From: Stramonita haemastoma
Taxonomy: Eukaryota > Mollusca > Gastropoda > Neogastropoda > Muricidae
Reading direction: 5' to 3'
Assembly: GCA_030674155.1 (NCBI GenBank)
Contig: CM060318.1
Coordinates: forward strand, 67,643,488 to 67,707,487
DNA length: 64,000 nt
Made by a program: the position numbers and the translations under genes. The notes below the pieces were generated by a model. That model did no database searches. It was not told the origin of the DNA and saw only the letters and a list, made by a program, of their open reading frames with translations. The stretch's first letter is position 1. Every line of letters begins with the position of its first letter. Positions 1 through 11,602 of this stretch are shown here, in pieces.

Positions 1-30
1 GTTGTAATGTTGTTACAATCATAACTGAAT

Positions 31-78
31 GTTTTAGTTTTATGGAGCGGGTTTGTTTTAGTTTTATGGAGTGAGTTT
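31..78. repeat. Short tandem duplication (about 24-bp period)
   Basis: The motif GTTTTAGTTTTATGGAG occurs at 31 and again at 55 with small differences after it. It is a local duplication with no visible function. The rest of 1-450 shows no gene. Confidence 0.6.
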
Positions 79-446
79 ATCGACCTAATTGAAGTCCTGT
101 TAATGGAGTTTACTCTTCACTTATGATATAATTGTCAAATTATGCAACAGACAGAATTTGTTTTCATAAGTGAATGGAAGTCGGGTCATTTGATTACGAA
201 TCCTCGAGAAAACAACCACTGCGAACAAAAATTACCACACACGGACGTTCCCCGTACATTTAAGGACGCTATTGAAAAATTAACGAACTACATGTCTAGT
301 ATGTTCTTTCTTCCTCCATCACATACATGCCCACCCCCCACCCCCACCCCCAAACTACCACCACCTTATTTTGTGTGTATTATCTGTATTAACTGTACTT
401 TGTCCAAACCATGTACCCACCCACCACGTTCACGTTTTCACCTTCC

Positions 447-451
<5 letters not shown>

Positions 452-535
<84 letters not shown>
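452..535. repeat. (CT)n microsatellite
   Basis: A nearly pure CT dinucleotide tract of about 84 bases. Ser-Leu or Arg-Glu open frames across it are translation artefacts of the repeat. Confidence 0.95.
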
Positions 536-538
<3 letters not shown>

Positions 539-779
539 GAAGCAACAGAAGATGAAGTATATTTTGTCTTAAGTTGTGTTTCCTTATATTAGGCAAAAAT
601 AATCCCAGCAAAAATACGAGCCACCCTAATGCATTTAGACCCTGTTTGGTCCTAGGATGTAGTAGTAGTAATATCATCAGAAATTTGGCTTTATATAATC
701 TTAAATAGAAAAATAATAAAATCCAACATTGATATATTTGAACGTTATGGCAATAAACACCCACCAAAAATGCTTCGTA

Positions 780-2246
780 CTACTAGGCCTATTGTGAACT
801 TGCAAGCCTCTCTCTTTGTGTGCAACATATTAATTTTATTTTAGGGGCCAGAGTACAACACATTATCTTGGGCGGCGGTGATATTCTTGCGGAGTGAGAA
901 TCTTTAAGATGAACTGATCAAAGCATCTCCCTGGCTAAACTGATACACCTCCCGCTGTGAAGGGAATGGAGTGGCAGAAAACAGGCAGCGCCCTTCTCGA
1001 ATTTCCACAGTAGATAGGCCTATCTGGGAAAGGGGTTTCAAGGCTCACCCCAAACTTGGCATCTGCCAACCAGAACCCTGCGAGCTGGGGGCCCCACTTC
1101 GGCACTCCCCATCTCGGTTAGCCAACCAGATTCCAGAGTTCCTCTCTCTCTCTCTCTCTCCCCCCTCTCTCCCTCTCAGACCCTTGTTCCTCTCAGAAGC
1201 CTTTGCACCCAGTAGCATAGTGTTACTTACCAGCAGCTAACACGATTTGATTCGGCCATTTTGCAACCGTGTGTGAAAAAAAGTTTTGTGTGTGTGTGTA
1301 TGTGTGTGGGGACTACCCTAGCCTAGGCCTGACCCAAGGGGAGACTTATTCATCATTGAACGTTGTCAACTACCCGGAATGATGTGGCCTGCACCTATCG
1401 CCGCTAAACCTCTGGTAGGAGGGACACTTTGGTCTTTGTTTGTTTTACCCATGGATTTATAACATGTTGCTTTTCCCTGTCACTTTTTGGAGCTCATTAG
1501 GCCTAGCCTATGACTACTTGTAGGCCTTGGCCTAGCCTAGGCACGTTTCGGGGCCAGCGAATTGCTGCTGATGCTGTGAAGTGGAAGCTTAGCCTAGTGT
1601 GCGGAACGAGTCATTTTGTACAAATTTGCTCTCATCAGACCAGCAGGAAAGGGGGGGGGGGGGGGAGGTTAGGCTAGTGGGGGTCGTTTTGATCGTGTCT
1701 GTCTAGCCCTGTGACACACGCTGGAGAGATAACTGGACTTTTTTTTTTATATTAGGCCCTATGTGCAACATGTGGCCCTAGGCCTAACACTTGCCGCCAC
1801 TAGGCCTACCACCAAACCACTGGAGGCTCTACTACTAATTGGCTTCCATTGTACTCGGGTCATGATGCGTGCCAAACCTCGTGTTAGGCTAGCCTAGGCC
1901 TAGTGGGGGCTGCTACAGAGAGATAGACTGTGGATAGAGAGTGGACGCTAAATTTTTGTTTTTTTTTGGTAAGCCCCCAGTGGCTTTTGTTTTCGTTTGC
2001 TGTTTTGGAAGACACGTTTTGTTTAAATTGTAGTGGTGGAAGGTGGACCCCCCTTGCCTATACTGCTATAGGCCTAGTCAGTCCGCATGTTGAATGGTCA
2101 GTCAGTGTGGTGTTTTATTGGTGAGGACTGCTGATCGTGTTTGATGTGGATGCCTGTGAGAATGGCGCCACCTGCCCCCCGGCCCATGATAAGGATGGTC
2201 GGTATAGCCTATAGGCTCTAGGCCTAGTTTCTATCTGGTGTGTCAG

Positions 2247-2277
<31 letters not shown>

Positions 2278-2420
2278 GGGGGGTAGCGTGCGGCGTGTGT
2301 GTGTACGTGCGTATGTGTGTCCATCTGTCCGTCCGTCCGTCCTTACGGTCTCTGATGGGAACTTCCAATGTAGATCATCTAGAATAACAGTGGATTAGGC
2401 CTATATGGTGAAACCTGATG
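780..2420. other. TAGGCCTA-rich, GC-elevated patch; possible 5' regulatory or UTR region
   Basis: The palindrome TAGGCCTA and its overlapping relative GCCTAGCCTAGGC recur at about 784, 1014, 1320, 1500, 1523, 1760-1805, 1885-1900, 2071, 2215 and 2397. The patch is richer in GC and CpG than the introns downstream. A 15-base G run lies at 1651-1665 and a 23-base G run at 2261-2283. No convincing coding exon is seen. Its position about 12 kb upstream of the first Rbfox exon makes a promoter or 5'UTR role possible, but this is inference. Confidence 0.35.
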
Positions 2421-2603
2421 AGAGAGGCGTATTAAGTGCGTTTTTCCCAATTAGCTAAAAGAAAAAAAAACTCGGATTTTTTACTTATAACTAAGTGATT
2501 ACTTTAGTTCAGTTTAAGTTCTTCTGTATGTGTTTCTTTGTTTCAAATTCGGTAAAAAAAAAAAAAGGATTGGACCACACATTGACTCCAGCATACATCA
2601 TAC

Positions 2604-2607
2604 ATCT

Positions 2608-2661
<54 letters not shown>

Positions 2662-2717
2662 CTCTCATCTCTCTCTCTTAGTCCCTCTCATCTCTCGTCT
2701 CCTTGTCTCCACCCGCA

Positions 2718-2746
<29 letters not shown>
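2604..2746. repeat. (CT)n tract followed by a poly(C) run
   Basis: CT repeats occupy roughly 2604-2700. They are followed by an uninterrupted C run of about 29 bases at 2718-2746. Confidence 0.9.
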
Positions 2747-2748
<2 letters not shown>

Positions 2749-2755
2749 GTAAGTA
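2747..2755 (+). promoter_or_regulatory. Consensus-like 5' splice site, unassigned
   Basis: CAA|GTAAGTATT sits right after the poly(C) run, with GT at 2749-2750. It is one of the best donor matches upstream of the first recognised Rbfox exon. A frame open to this point would end in phase 0, compatible with the exon at 14005, but that frame is CT- and C-repeat translation, so a UTR exon is likelier if it is used at all. 2756-4200 shows no gene. Confidence 0.15.
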
Positions 2756-4202
2756 TTGATTGTAAAATCCTTTAGCAGACTGTTTTTTAAAAGACATGTA
2801 TCTGATCCACTGGATTGGGTTGGTTGAGACGCATGCACAGAAGGATGGGGAATTATCTGTTTCCAAAATAGCTGATAAGCACACATTTTCTGGTTCAGAT
2901 TCTCCACATCTTTTTGCCTCAGTCAGTGTTGTCTGCCTTCCCTACAAATGATGTTCAACTGGCAACTCAGGGTGGCATCTATTGCTGGGGAGTGCACCAC
3001 AACACTTAGTTCAGTGTATACAGTCAAAACACTGGTTTAGAAAATAAATTGTTATTTTTTATGTTTGGGTTGCTTTTTTTGTTTTGATTTGTTTGGTTTG
3101 TTTCTTGGTTTGTTTTTTTGCTGGTTTTTTTTTGTTGTTGGGAGGGGAGGTAATGCAGAGCTAATTTCCAATTATTAAGATATTAGACTGATGTATAAAT
3201 CCAAAAATAGCATTAATCTAAAGAGGTGAGGAGTAAATAAGTATGACATCATTTGTGTTGGCAGAAACAGAAGTTTATTTAGTTCAAACCACACAATGTG
3301 AAACAAAGTCAACAGCGATGACAGGAATGACTGATGGGGTTACATCGAGATGATGATGATGATGGGGTGATACTGAAACAAAGGAAAGAGAAGCAGATGT
3401 GATATAACGAAGCAGAGAGTAGAAGGGATGGACATACAGCACTAGTACCAAGTGGAAGTAAAAGATATTCCTCTAAGGAGGGGTTTTTTTGGGGGGTGGG
3501 GGGCTGCTTTGCTTTTCTTTTGGGAAAGGGGTTATAATAGTTTGAGATTGCACAGAGATCTATGTGTAGTGCTGTGTGTATTGGGAAAGGACAAATGTAC
3601 GATGAAATTTTATAAAAGAGTGCAGTGTGTGAGGTGTTATGCTGTGCTATTACTAGTAGCCAGCTGGATAAACAGCCAATATGATGAGTAATCTGCCAAA
3701 ATAGAAGACCTGGCATAGTGACAACCAGTCAGCTCCGAAAGTGTTTCAGCTCAGCTTATCACCCCACCCCCACCCCCCACTCTCCAATAATATAGTGCAT
3801 AGCTGTCATATGATAATGAGAAAAAGTGTCTTTCCAAACTTTGTCATCCTTTCCCTCTGTCAAGACCACACTGTCAAGACCATCACACTCAGACATTTCA
3901 ACCAGCTGGAATCAAAGAGGCATTTATCCAGATGAAAATACTGTGATAGATTATACCTGAACTGTGTTAGACTGTCTTGCTGTCTTTAGAGTCTACAAAC
4001 ATTGCAAACATTGCATTGCATTGCACTGCATTGTTTCTCACTTTCTGTCTTGTTTATCTTGCTTAAATTGCAGAACAGGTGGTTGATAGTTCAGAGTGAG
4101 ATTGACTGAGGATACTTCAGTGGTTCAGACAAATTAACTTAGTTTCTGATTTTTAAGCACTTAATGTGTGTTGGTTGTTCTTATATTGAAACTTAAAGAC
4201 AC

Positions 4203-4266
4203 ATGCACACACTCACACACACACACACACGGACACACACACACACACGGACACACACACACACAC

Positions 4267-4354
<88 letters not shown>

Positions 4355-4401
4355 CTCTCTCTCTCACTCACTCACTCATCACTCACTCACTCACTTACTC
4401 A
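4203..4401. repeat. (CA)n microsatellite with ACACGG interruptions, then (CACT)n
   Basis: CA repeats with three regular ACACGG interruptions near 4230-4268 run to about 4352. They grade into CT/CACT repeats that abut the SINE at 4402. Confidence 0.9.
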
Positions 4402-4641
4402 CTCCACTCTCCCCAAAAGTCCAGATGAGACCATAAACTGAGGCCTGTGTGCGACGCACACACAGAACATCTTGCACACACATTGGTGTTCCGTTTCGTA
4501 AGAGTAGGCCATTGTGTGCCGGTAGGAACAGATAATATTTACAAAACGGCATACACACGGGGACTGGATGTAAAAAAGCACATGAGAGCTTATTCCATTA
4601 TCCTTGATGTAAAAGAATAATTTTTTTTTAAAAATAAAAGA
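4402..4641 (+). mobile_element. SINE-A copy (5' part replaced by microsatellite)
   Basis: This copy matches the family seen complete at 30341-30695. It carries the block with GAACATCTTGC, the block GTAAGAGTAGGCCATTGTG and the 3' block ending in ATAAAAGAATAA. The tRNA-like head is missing and the recognisable element starts at the CCACTCTCCCC motif, directly after CA/CT repeats. The 3' end is A/T-rich. Confidence 0.8.
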
Positions 4642-4686
4642 TACGCACACAGAGTGACACACACAGTCACACACACGCACGCATGC

Positions 4687-4689
<3 letters not shown>

Positions 4690-4745
<56 letters not shown>
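4690..4745. repeat. (CA)n microsatellite
   Basis: A CA tract of about 55 bases starts some 50 bases after the end of a SINE-A copy. G runs follow at 4877-4886 and 4911-4926. Confidence 0.9.
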
Positions 4746-5162
4746 CACACAGAGGCATATATCATATATATTTGTTTAATGTTTGTCTTCTTATTCTGCT
4801 TCTGTCTACAGGTCTGTGTGTTTCTGGGTTTTTTCATTGTATGTAAAATTTATGCTCATTTTGATATGTCTGTGGGGGGGGGGGGGTTACCTGCGTGTGT
4901 GGGTTGTTAGGGGGGGGTGGGGGGGGTATCCTGCATGCGTGGGTTGTAAAACACTCCAATGATATCAAAGGGAAAAGAAAATGAGATGTTTTTTGACAGT
5001 GATTGATAGATGAAAATCAGTACACTCATCCATCCTCATTGAAAGATGAAAATTGGTACTCCCTATCATTCTCCAAAGTACAAAGTTTGCAATTGTATTC
5101 ATTCGTTTGGAGTTGGGCACAACTCAGCAGGCCCGTTTGAATCAGCCATTCATTGATATCTT

Positions 5163-5163
<1 letters not shown>

Positions 5164-5233
<70 letters not shown>

Positions 5234-5256
5234 CTCACCACACCCACACACCACCA

Positions 5257-5301
<45 letters not shown>
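5164..5301. repeat. (CT)n followed by (CA)n compound microsatellite
   Basis: CT repeats at 5164-5233 pass through CACCACACC-type sequence into CA repeats ending near 5301. Confidence 0.9.
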
Positions 5302-5304
<3 letters not shown>

Positions 5305-5849
5305 CGCGCAGAAATGGCAACGTGGCATCACCAAGTGCTCTCTCTATGAATTGTGCACATCTCTGTCCGCACGTTCAACTCACCATCCTCTTCATCCAAC
5401 TGACAGAGGAACGGGAAAGAGAGAGATAGAGAGGGGGGGGGGGGGGGGGATGGGGTGCTGTATGCTTAGGCGGAAAGAGATAAACATTCGCCGAAAATAT
5501 ACCCACCGCCTGGCTGGCCTTTGCTGATAGTGCTGCCGTCCCACTGGCATCGAATTGCCAAACGAGTGACTCATCCCATCCACCCTGGCACTCTCCTCCT
5601 CCTCCTCTTCACTTCCCCCCTCCCCCCTTCCCTTCCTTTACCCCTCCGCCTTTTCCTTTCGCCCTTCCAGTTTGCACATCTCTTGTCAGTAGTGACTAGA
5701 AATTCCATTCCCTCCCTTCTCTCCTTCCTCCCCCCCTCTTTGCTGTTCCCTTCCTTCACATAGGCGTGCACTATCATCAAGCGCAAAACCTGCTGCCAGT
5801 TTGGGCCATTTTCCAGAAATGATAATAATATCGCTCTTGCCAGTCTTTG

Positions 5850-5850
5850 C

Positions 5851-5914
<64 letters not shown>

Positions 5915-5930
5915 TGTGGTGGTGTGTGTA
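5850..5930. repeat. (GT)n microsatellite
   Basis: A GT tract of about 65 bases ends in GGTGTGGTGGTGTG. It lies 260 bases upstream of a long CA tract, so the two are inverted complements. Confidence 0.9.
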
Positions 5931-6186
5931 ATTCAAAATATGATTATTTAAACCGGCCCATTGCTATCATCCCGTCTTCTTTGTTTGCTCTTTTGGGAGA
6001 AAAGTGGATGAGTGGGTGGGATTGTTTTTTTGGTGGTTTTTTTTTCTCAGGGGGAGCATTCCGGGCAGAAAGAGAAAATATCCTATACTAATAACCATAG
6101 CTAATATCATAAATGAAAATCTGAAAAAGATTGATAATGGAGGGGGGGGATGAGAATCTGTTGAATTGAGAGATGATTGTCGTGAA

Positions 6187-6187
6187 C

Positions 6188-6242
<55 letters not shown>

Positions 6243-6265
6243 CACACACACACACGTACACACGT

Positions 6266-6296
<31 letters not shown>

Positions 6297-6300
6297 CAAC

Positions 6301-6355
<55 letters not shown>
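6187..6355. repeat. (CA)n microsatellite with ACGTACAC and ACAACAAC interruptions
   Basis: About 165 bases of CA repeat interrupted near 6240-6300. Confidence 0.92.
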
Positions 6356-6357
<2 letters not shown>

Positions 6358-6596
6358 TTGAGTCATTCAAACTCAGCAACAAAATGATCCCTTCTTGATT
6401 GTAAAGCATTTATGATCTACGTACAATCCATTATTCTATGAAACGATTTGTTGGGAGGGGGGGAGAGTTGTAGTGATACTGACAGTATGCTTCCGAAAAG
6501 TCGTATGTCATGCAGGCATATATATATATATATATATTTGCTTGTATATAAATTTAACACGGTCCATACTTTTCTTCATATGGGCGCGCGCGCGTG

Positions 6597-6603
<7 letters not shown>

Positions 6604-6670
<67 letters not shown>

Positions 6671-6750
6671 CCGCACACACGCACGCACAACTCGCACGCA
6701 CGCACGCACAACTCACACGCACGCACGCAAAACTCACACGCACGCACTAG
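6604..6750. repeat. (CA)n array grading into a CGCACGCA-type array
   Basis: A CA tract follows a GCGCGC segment at 6584-6604. It grades into three imperfect units of about 20-24 bases of the form CGCACGCACAACTCACA, at about 6676-6745. Confidence 0.75.
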
Positions 6751-6778
6751 CGCGCCTGCCTGCGTATAAAAAAAAAGT

Positions 6779-7060
6779 TAAAGTCTGTCCCGAGCCTAAG
6801 GCTCATCAGGCCGGTGCTTATCCCGGTTTCTGTGGCGTTAAGCGACTGAGAGTCATAGACTCCCCCCTGGATAGGACGCCAGTCTATCGCAGGGTTAACC
6901 CCCAACACAAGGTTGGTACCCCTTTTACACCTGGGTGGGGTGAGAAAATAGCCGTAAAGTGTCTTTTCCAAGGGCACAACGCCATAGCCGAAAGCTGGGA
7001 TTGAACCCACAATCTTTAGATTACGAGTCCAACGCCCTAACCACTAGACTACAGCAGCGG
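6779..7060 (-). mobile_element. SINE-C, tRNA-derived, near full length
   Basis: On the minus strand the element begins near 7060 with a tRNA-like head. A box A-like TAGTCTAGTGGTTAG is at 7037-7051 and a box B-like GGGTTCAATCCC is at 6997-7008. A unique body follows, with GCCCTTGGAAAAGACACTT in the middle, and the element ends near 6779. The spacing of the two boxes fits an RNA polymerase III internal promoter. There is no acceptor-stem closure, so this is not a functional tRNA gene. Confidence 0.75.
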
Positions 7061-7069
7061 CTCTGCCTG

Positions 7070-8590
7070 CGTATGCGAGAGTGCATATTTTTGTATGTGC
7101 GATGATGTATGCCTGCAGACATGCCTTTACCAGTGGGTTTTTTTTTGTTTTGATAAAAAAAAAACCTAATCACTTTACAAAGTGTTGACAGGTCATGTCC
7201 ATTGTACTTACTTCCCAAGGTAAACAGCTCCACGGCTGGTACAGTGGTAGCCTGCTTGTGCAATGAACAAATTGCAACAATTTCTTTTTTTTTTTTTTAA
7301 TACGATCTTTTATGAACTTGGCACATGTTGTTTTTATTGTAGTGTGAGCAGATGCATAAAGAGGAGGATGAGGAGGAGGAAGGGATGTGTGGGCTTTATC
7401 CATGGATGTAAATGCTGCTTGGTAGGCAGGCAGATACACATAATGTGAAGGCACACACAGCACTGGGGATCGTGTTACTTGCCTGTGACAGCTGTGAATG
7501 ATCAGAGCGTCACAGGTGCATCGGCTTTTTTTAATCATTCGTAAACTGTGCCCCTCCCCCTTCCCTTCCTCCCTTTTTGTGGAGCCGACATGATGGGTAG
7601 AGGGGGGGGGGGGGGTGAATTCGGTTTAGATTGTTTTGAGGGGTTGTGTTTGTTTTTTTTTCGTTAAGTATCTACTCTCCCTTCTGACAACAATGAAAAA
7701 AGAAAAGAAAAAGACCCCCCCCCCCCCCCTACACACACACACCCTCATACACACGGAAAGGGGTACCGGGTGGGAGTAGGTGGAGAGATAAACAAAACAA
7801 TCCCCCATCTTGCCTTTATTTAACAACTGCACACAGGAGAATGATATTTCATCTGATTTCAGGGTGATATATGGTACATATGTAACATGCATATAGTGTG
7901 TGTGTGTGTGTGTAAAAGTAATCTTCTTAATGACGAGGCATTCCAGCTGACATTACTCTAATTCACACTCTGGAGGTGCTCTTCACATGCTGGTGATTAT
8001 GAGAGTGCCGCTCCCTTTCATTCAGCCCCGATGTCTTTCCCTGTTCTGTGATCGATGAATGGGACTTTGTCAAGGGAAAAAAAGAAATGAACTTCGCTCT
8101 CTGAGTGGTCCGAGTGTTGAATGTAATTATTTCTCAGACACCATCATTCAGAGAGATACTAGATAGAGAACATAATAAGAAAAACGTAATTTATACTATA
8201 ATAGCTATCTTAGTTTGATAGGAGAGCATATATCCTGTTTTGTTGGTGTCAGGCAGTAGGGGTTTTTTGTTTTGTTTTTTTTAGTGTGTTCAAAACTTGT
8301 GACATTTCAATAGTGAATAGGCTTCATTGAAGAATATGATATAGAACTTTGCAACAACTTTCACGCTTAAATTTGCACCCTTGGTGACTATACTGCACGT
8401 TAAGAACAGAAGGTTGTCATTCTTGTTTTGAGTCCTGTGATGATCGTGGCTTACAATGATACATATAGGCTGAGGTGCCAGTATACTGTACTGAGAAATA
8501 AAAACAGAAGGCATGTCACACCGCCATCCAAGCTCTCATCTTTACACCATCCTCCCCCCTCCCTGTTTTCCACACACATACACACACAAC
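7070..8590. other. No gene recognised
   Basis: The stretch is AT-rich with simple runs: poly(T) at 7140 and 7283, a GAGGAGGAT purine segment near 7360, a G run at 7601-7614 and a C run at 7715-7729. No open frame has coding character. Confidence 0.5.
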
Positions 8591-8598
8591 CACATCTC

Positions 8599-8613
8599 CC
8601 CCCCCCCCCCCCC

Positions 8614-8641
<28 letters not shown>
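8599..8641. repeat. Poly(C)-poly(A) compound run
   Basis: About 15 C are followed directly by about 28 A. The same junction type recurs at 25123-25157 and 27727-27758. Confidence 0.9.
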
Positions 8642-8644
<3 letters not shown>

Positions 8645-8759
8645 GAAAAGTATAGCACAAGCGAAAAGGAAATGTAGAGGGTTTTTTTTCAAATTTTTCA
8701 AGGGAGTTGTATGTACTCACAGAGACCTATCTTCAAGAGACGGAGAGGAACCCAGTAAG

Positions 8760-9067
8760 GTAGGGCCTACTAAAGTACTGTACTATCTGTACTAGGCTAG
8801 GCCCAGCCTATAGACCTACAACTGTGTTGTGCACTGTGCTCTTCAGACACAGTGTTCCACAGACACAACGTGCACCGTGTTCTACAGACGTTACGTTAGC
8901 CTAGTCTGCTGGTAGGCCTAGGACTAGCTATAGCAGCAGCAGCAGCAGCAGTCAGTTAGCCTAGCTTGCCTCAGTCTGTAGGCCTAGCCTAGTCGTTGGA
9001 GGCAAATCGTGTTGGGGCTGCGTGCTGTGTGTAATGGGCCAGGAAAAACACACAGTACACACACACA

Positions 9068-9099
<32 letters not shown>

Positions 9100-9200
9100 G
9101 TGCCACCATCCACCCACCCATCCTTCATCACTATCTGCACTGTGGTTATTATCAGCGTGGCTGCTTGAAGAAGCCAGACTAGGCTAGTATTGTACCCTAG
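8760..9200. other. Second TAGGCCTA/GCCTAG-rich patch
   Basis: GCCTAG, TAGGCC and CTAGGC motifs occur about ten times, for example at 8763, 8793, 8899, 8914, 8957, 8981, 9180 and 9196. The patch also holds a (CAG)n run at 8932-8951 and a CT tract at 9067-9095. No coding exon is seen. It resembles the patches at 780-2420 and 10620-10890. Confidence 0.4.
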
Positions 9201-9389
9201 GCCACGGGCAGTGTGAGTGAGCCAGACCGACCACGTCTTTTGGTGACCACGTCTGTTGATGCGTGCGTGTGTGTGTGTGTGTTGGGGTGTGTGTGTGCAC
9301 GCGCACGTGCTCATTGGTCCTTTAATCTCATTCTTTTCTCTGTCCGTCTGCCCCCTCCCTCGCTCTTTCTCTTTGGGGTTGGGCTGTAT

Positions 9390-9390
<1 letters not shown>

Positions 9391-9445
<55 letters not shown>

Positions 9446-9467
9446 CCTCTCTCTCTCTCTCTCCTCA

Positions 9468-9500
<33 letters not shown>
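9391..9500. repeat. (CT)n then (CA)n compound microsatellite
   Basis: CT repeats at about 9391-9465 change to CA repeats ending at 9500 through the linker CCTCACCACAC. The linker is almost the same as in the tract at 5164-5301. Confidence 0.9.
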
Positions 9501-9502
<2 letters not shown>

Positions 9503-10246
9503 GAGAGAGAGCAGAAAATAATTCAAAATGTGAGATAACTAGATCTAGTATTGTTAAAAACGTGTCATCAGGACCAGCTTTCATTAGTTAATAAAGTGTA
9601 TTATATAATAATACAGTGTATAATACATGAATGTTATCATCAAGTCGTATGCGACTACGCACCTGCACGAGAGCTTATACTAAGCACACATGAATGGGGC
9701 ATGTATACATGATAATACACATTGCTCACGTGAGCGTTTTTGCGTGCGCGTACACACACACACACACACACAACACAGAGCACGCACGCACCCTTTAACA
9801 CAGCATAAGCTGGCGTAAAAACGCACACGTTGTGCCTTTGACGTGTTAATATTTGAGGATCGTGGAGAGAAAGCAAGCTAATCCCATTCTAAGGTCACAA
9901 TGTGAAAATGACTGTTCCCTGAGACTGATTTCCAAGGCAACGGGAGGGGGTGGGGAGAGATATTGCCGCCACTGCTGATGATATATCACGTGTGTTGAGA
10001 ATGGATGCTCAAAATTCGGTGTAGGCCAGCACAAGCTATGCACGAGTGTGAATCAAAAAAGAAAGAGAGAGAGAATAAACGTTGGGCTGTTTGTGTGTCA
10101 CCCTGCAGACCAAAAGGCAAGTCCACGTGCAATTTTGGGAAAGGCAAGACAGAAGCACATTCTTTTGTTTGCGAAAACATTTTCGTCCCTCTCCCCCCTC
10201 CCTCTGTAGGCCAAGCACACATCACTAGAAGAGGAGAAAGGGGGGG

Positions 10247-10378
10247 GGGGGGGGGAGAGAGAAAAAATGGGTTTTTTGTTGGAGTGCAGACTATCTGTAA
10301 GGAGGGAGGGAGCGAGCGGTCAGCCCTCCCCTTTTCTTTGTGCCTCACGATTGGCGACAGAGTGATGAAGAAGAGGGA

Positions 10379-10419
<41 letters not shown>

Positions 10420-10435
10420 AAGAGAGAGAGCGAGG
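10247..10435. repeat. Purine-rich G run and (GA)n tract
   Basis: A G run lies near 10240-10254, and GA repeats run from about 10379 to 10435. The long Arg-Glu frame across them is a repeat artefact. Confidence 0.85.
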
Positions 10436-10558
10436 GAAGAGCTTGGGGGAGACATTTTTGCTGGATGTTGTGTGAGTGTGTGTGTGCAGTGTTCAGTGCC
10501 AGTATTGATCGGGCAAGGACGAGTGCTTGAGGCCTGTCGGGTTTGGGAGGGCTTCCTT

Positions 10559-10571
10559 CACAAGTAAGGGG
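10559..10571 (+). promoter_or_regulatory. Candidate 5' splice site, unassigned
   Basis: CACAA|GTAAGG, with GT at 10564-10565, follows a GC-richer segment just upstream of the third TAGGCCTA patch. It could end a 5'UTR exon of Rbfox. No open frame through it reaches it in the phase-0 register needed to join the exon at 14005, so a coding role is not supported. Confidence 0.15.
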
Positions 10572-11538
10572 GGAACTGGCAAAGGAATATGTACAAGTGC
10601 TGGAGTGAGTGACCACCCCATTGTGGCATAGACCTAACCTCCACCACTGAGGCAGCAGCCAAGCTTGCTTGCTAAGTCAGTTATAGGCCTAGCTGACCAG
10701 GGAAGGAGGATGCTGCTGCCTGTATGGATTAACGCCATGTCCATGTGAGAGAGAGTGCGAGAGAGACTGATGCTGTCCAGTATTGATGCATTTCCTGGAC
10801 AAATTGCTGTGGTAGCAGGGGAATTGGCCTTCCGTTCCCTTCCTTCCGTCTACCCTGGTATTGTGACCAACCCCATACATGTACATGTAGGCCTATGCCT
10901 GAGTTAGCAGAAAGGAGGAGACAGAGCTGAACCCAGCATCTTTATACATGTATGGTCGCTAGCTTTGAAGATGGTTTGTGAGGCAGAAAACTGCCTTGGC
11001 ATACCCAGATCTACATACCCCTGAGTTGTTGATAAGGGGTACACACAGTGAACAGATGCCGAGTTGAAGGGGGATAGCGTCTTGCTGCGTAATCTGTGGT
11101 TTTTCTCTCGATCAGTGCAGAGCACAATGATTAAAACTGTGTTTGCTGCCCCCTTGCAGTCCCTCCCATTGGGCTTCAGAAAGTGCTGCTTGCTAAGGTT
11201 AGACCTTAGGGGGCAATGCATGAAGTTTTTTCTTCTTTATTTTTTCTTTTTTTCTTATTTTTTGGTAAAACCAGTAGGCTGTTGTTTTGTTTGACGGCAG
11301 TGTGGTAAACATTTTCAATTTTGTGTGCTTAGTAGTGTCAGCAGATTTATTCATTTGTGTATGTATGATGTAACTACGTATTGGAGAATTGAATATAAAA
11401 TACATGTATACCAGAAATTCAGTGGCATTGATTTTAAAACATCACGTGCATACACTGATACAGCACCTAGTGGGACAATGTGTTGTATTTACCGCTTCTT
11501 TATGTTAAAGAGGCTTAGAGGTAGAAGATAAGGAGATA

Positions 11539-11541
<3 letters not shown>

Positions 11542-11593
<52 letters not shown>

Positions 11594-11602
11594 TATATAT
11601 AT
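11542..11602. repeat. (AT)n microsatellite
   Basis: About 60 bases of AT repeat with TATTATATA interruptions. Confidence 0.9.

Noticed and set aside
971..1240. 89-codon frame MAENRQRPSRIS and on, in the TAGGCCTA patch
   Set aside because: No known family, contains CT repeat translation at its end, no splice site in a usable phase. More likely UTR or intergenic.
2530..2748. Frame ending in poly-Pro-Gln at a good donor and in phase with the first Rbfox exon
   Set aside because: Almost all of it is CT and C repeat translation. Phase agreement alone has a one-in-three chance, and no Rbfox-like peptide is seen.
4161..4436. His-Thr and Cys-Val frames
   Set aside because: Translation of the (CA)n microsatellite in both directions.
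7037..7060. A tRNA gene on the minus strand
   Set aside because: Box A and box B are present, but no acceptor stem closes and the sequence runs on into a SINE body.
10005..10475. 156-codon frame on the plus strand
   Set aside because: Its second half is (GA)n translation and its first half has no recognisable domain or codon bias.
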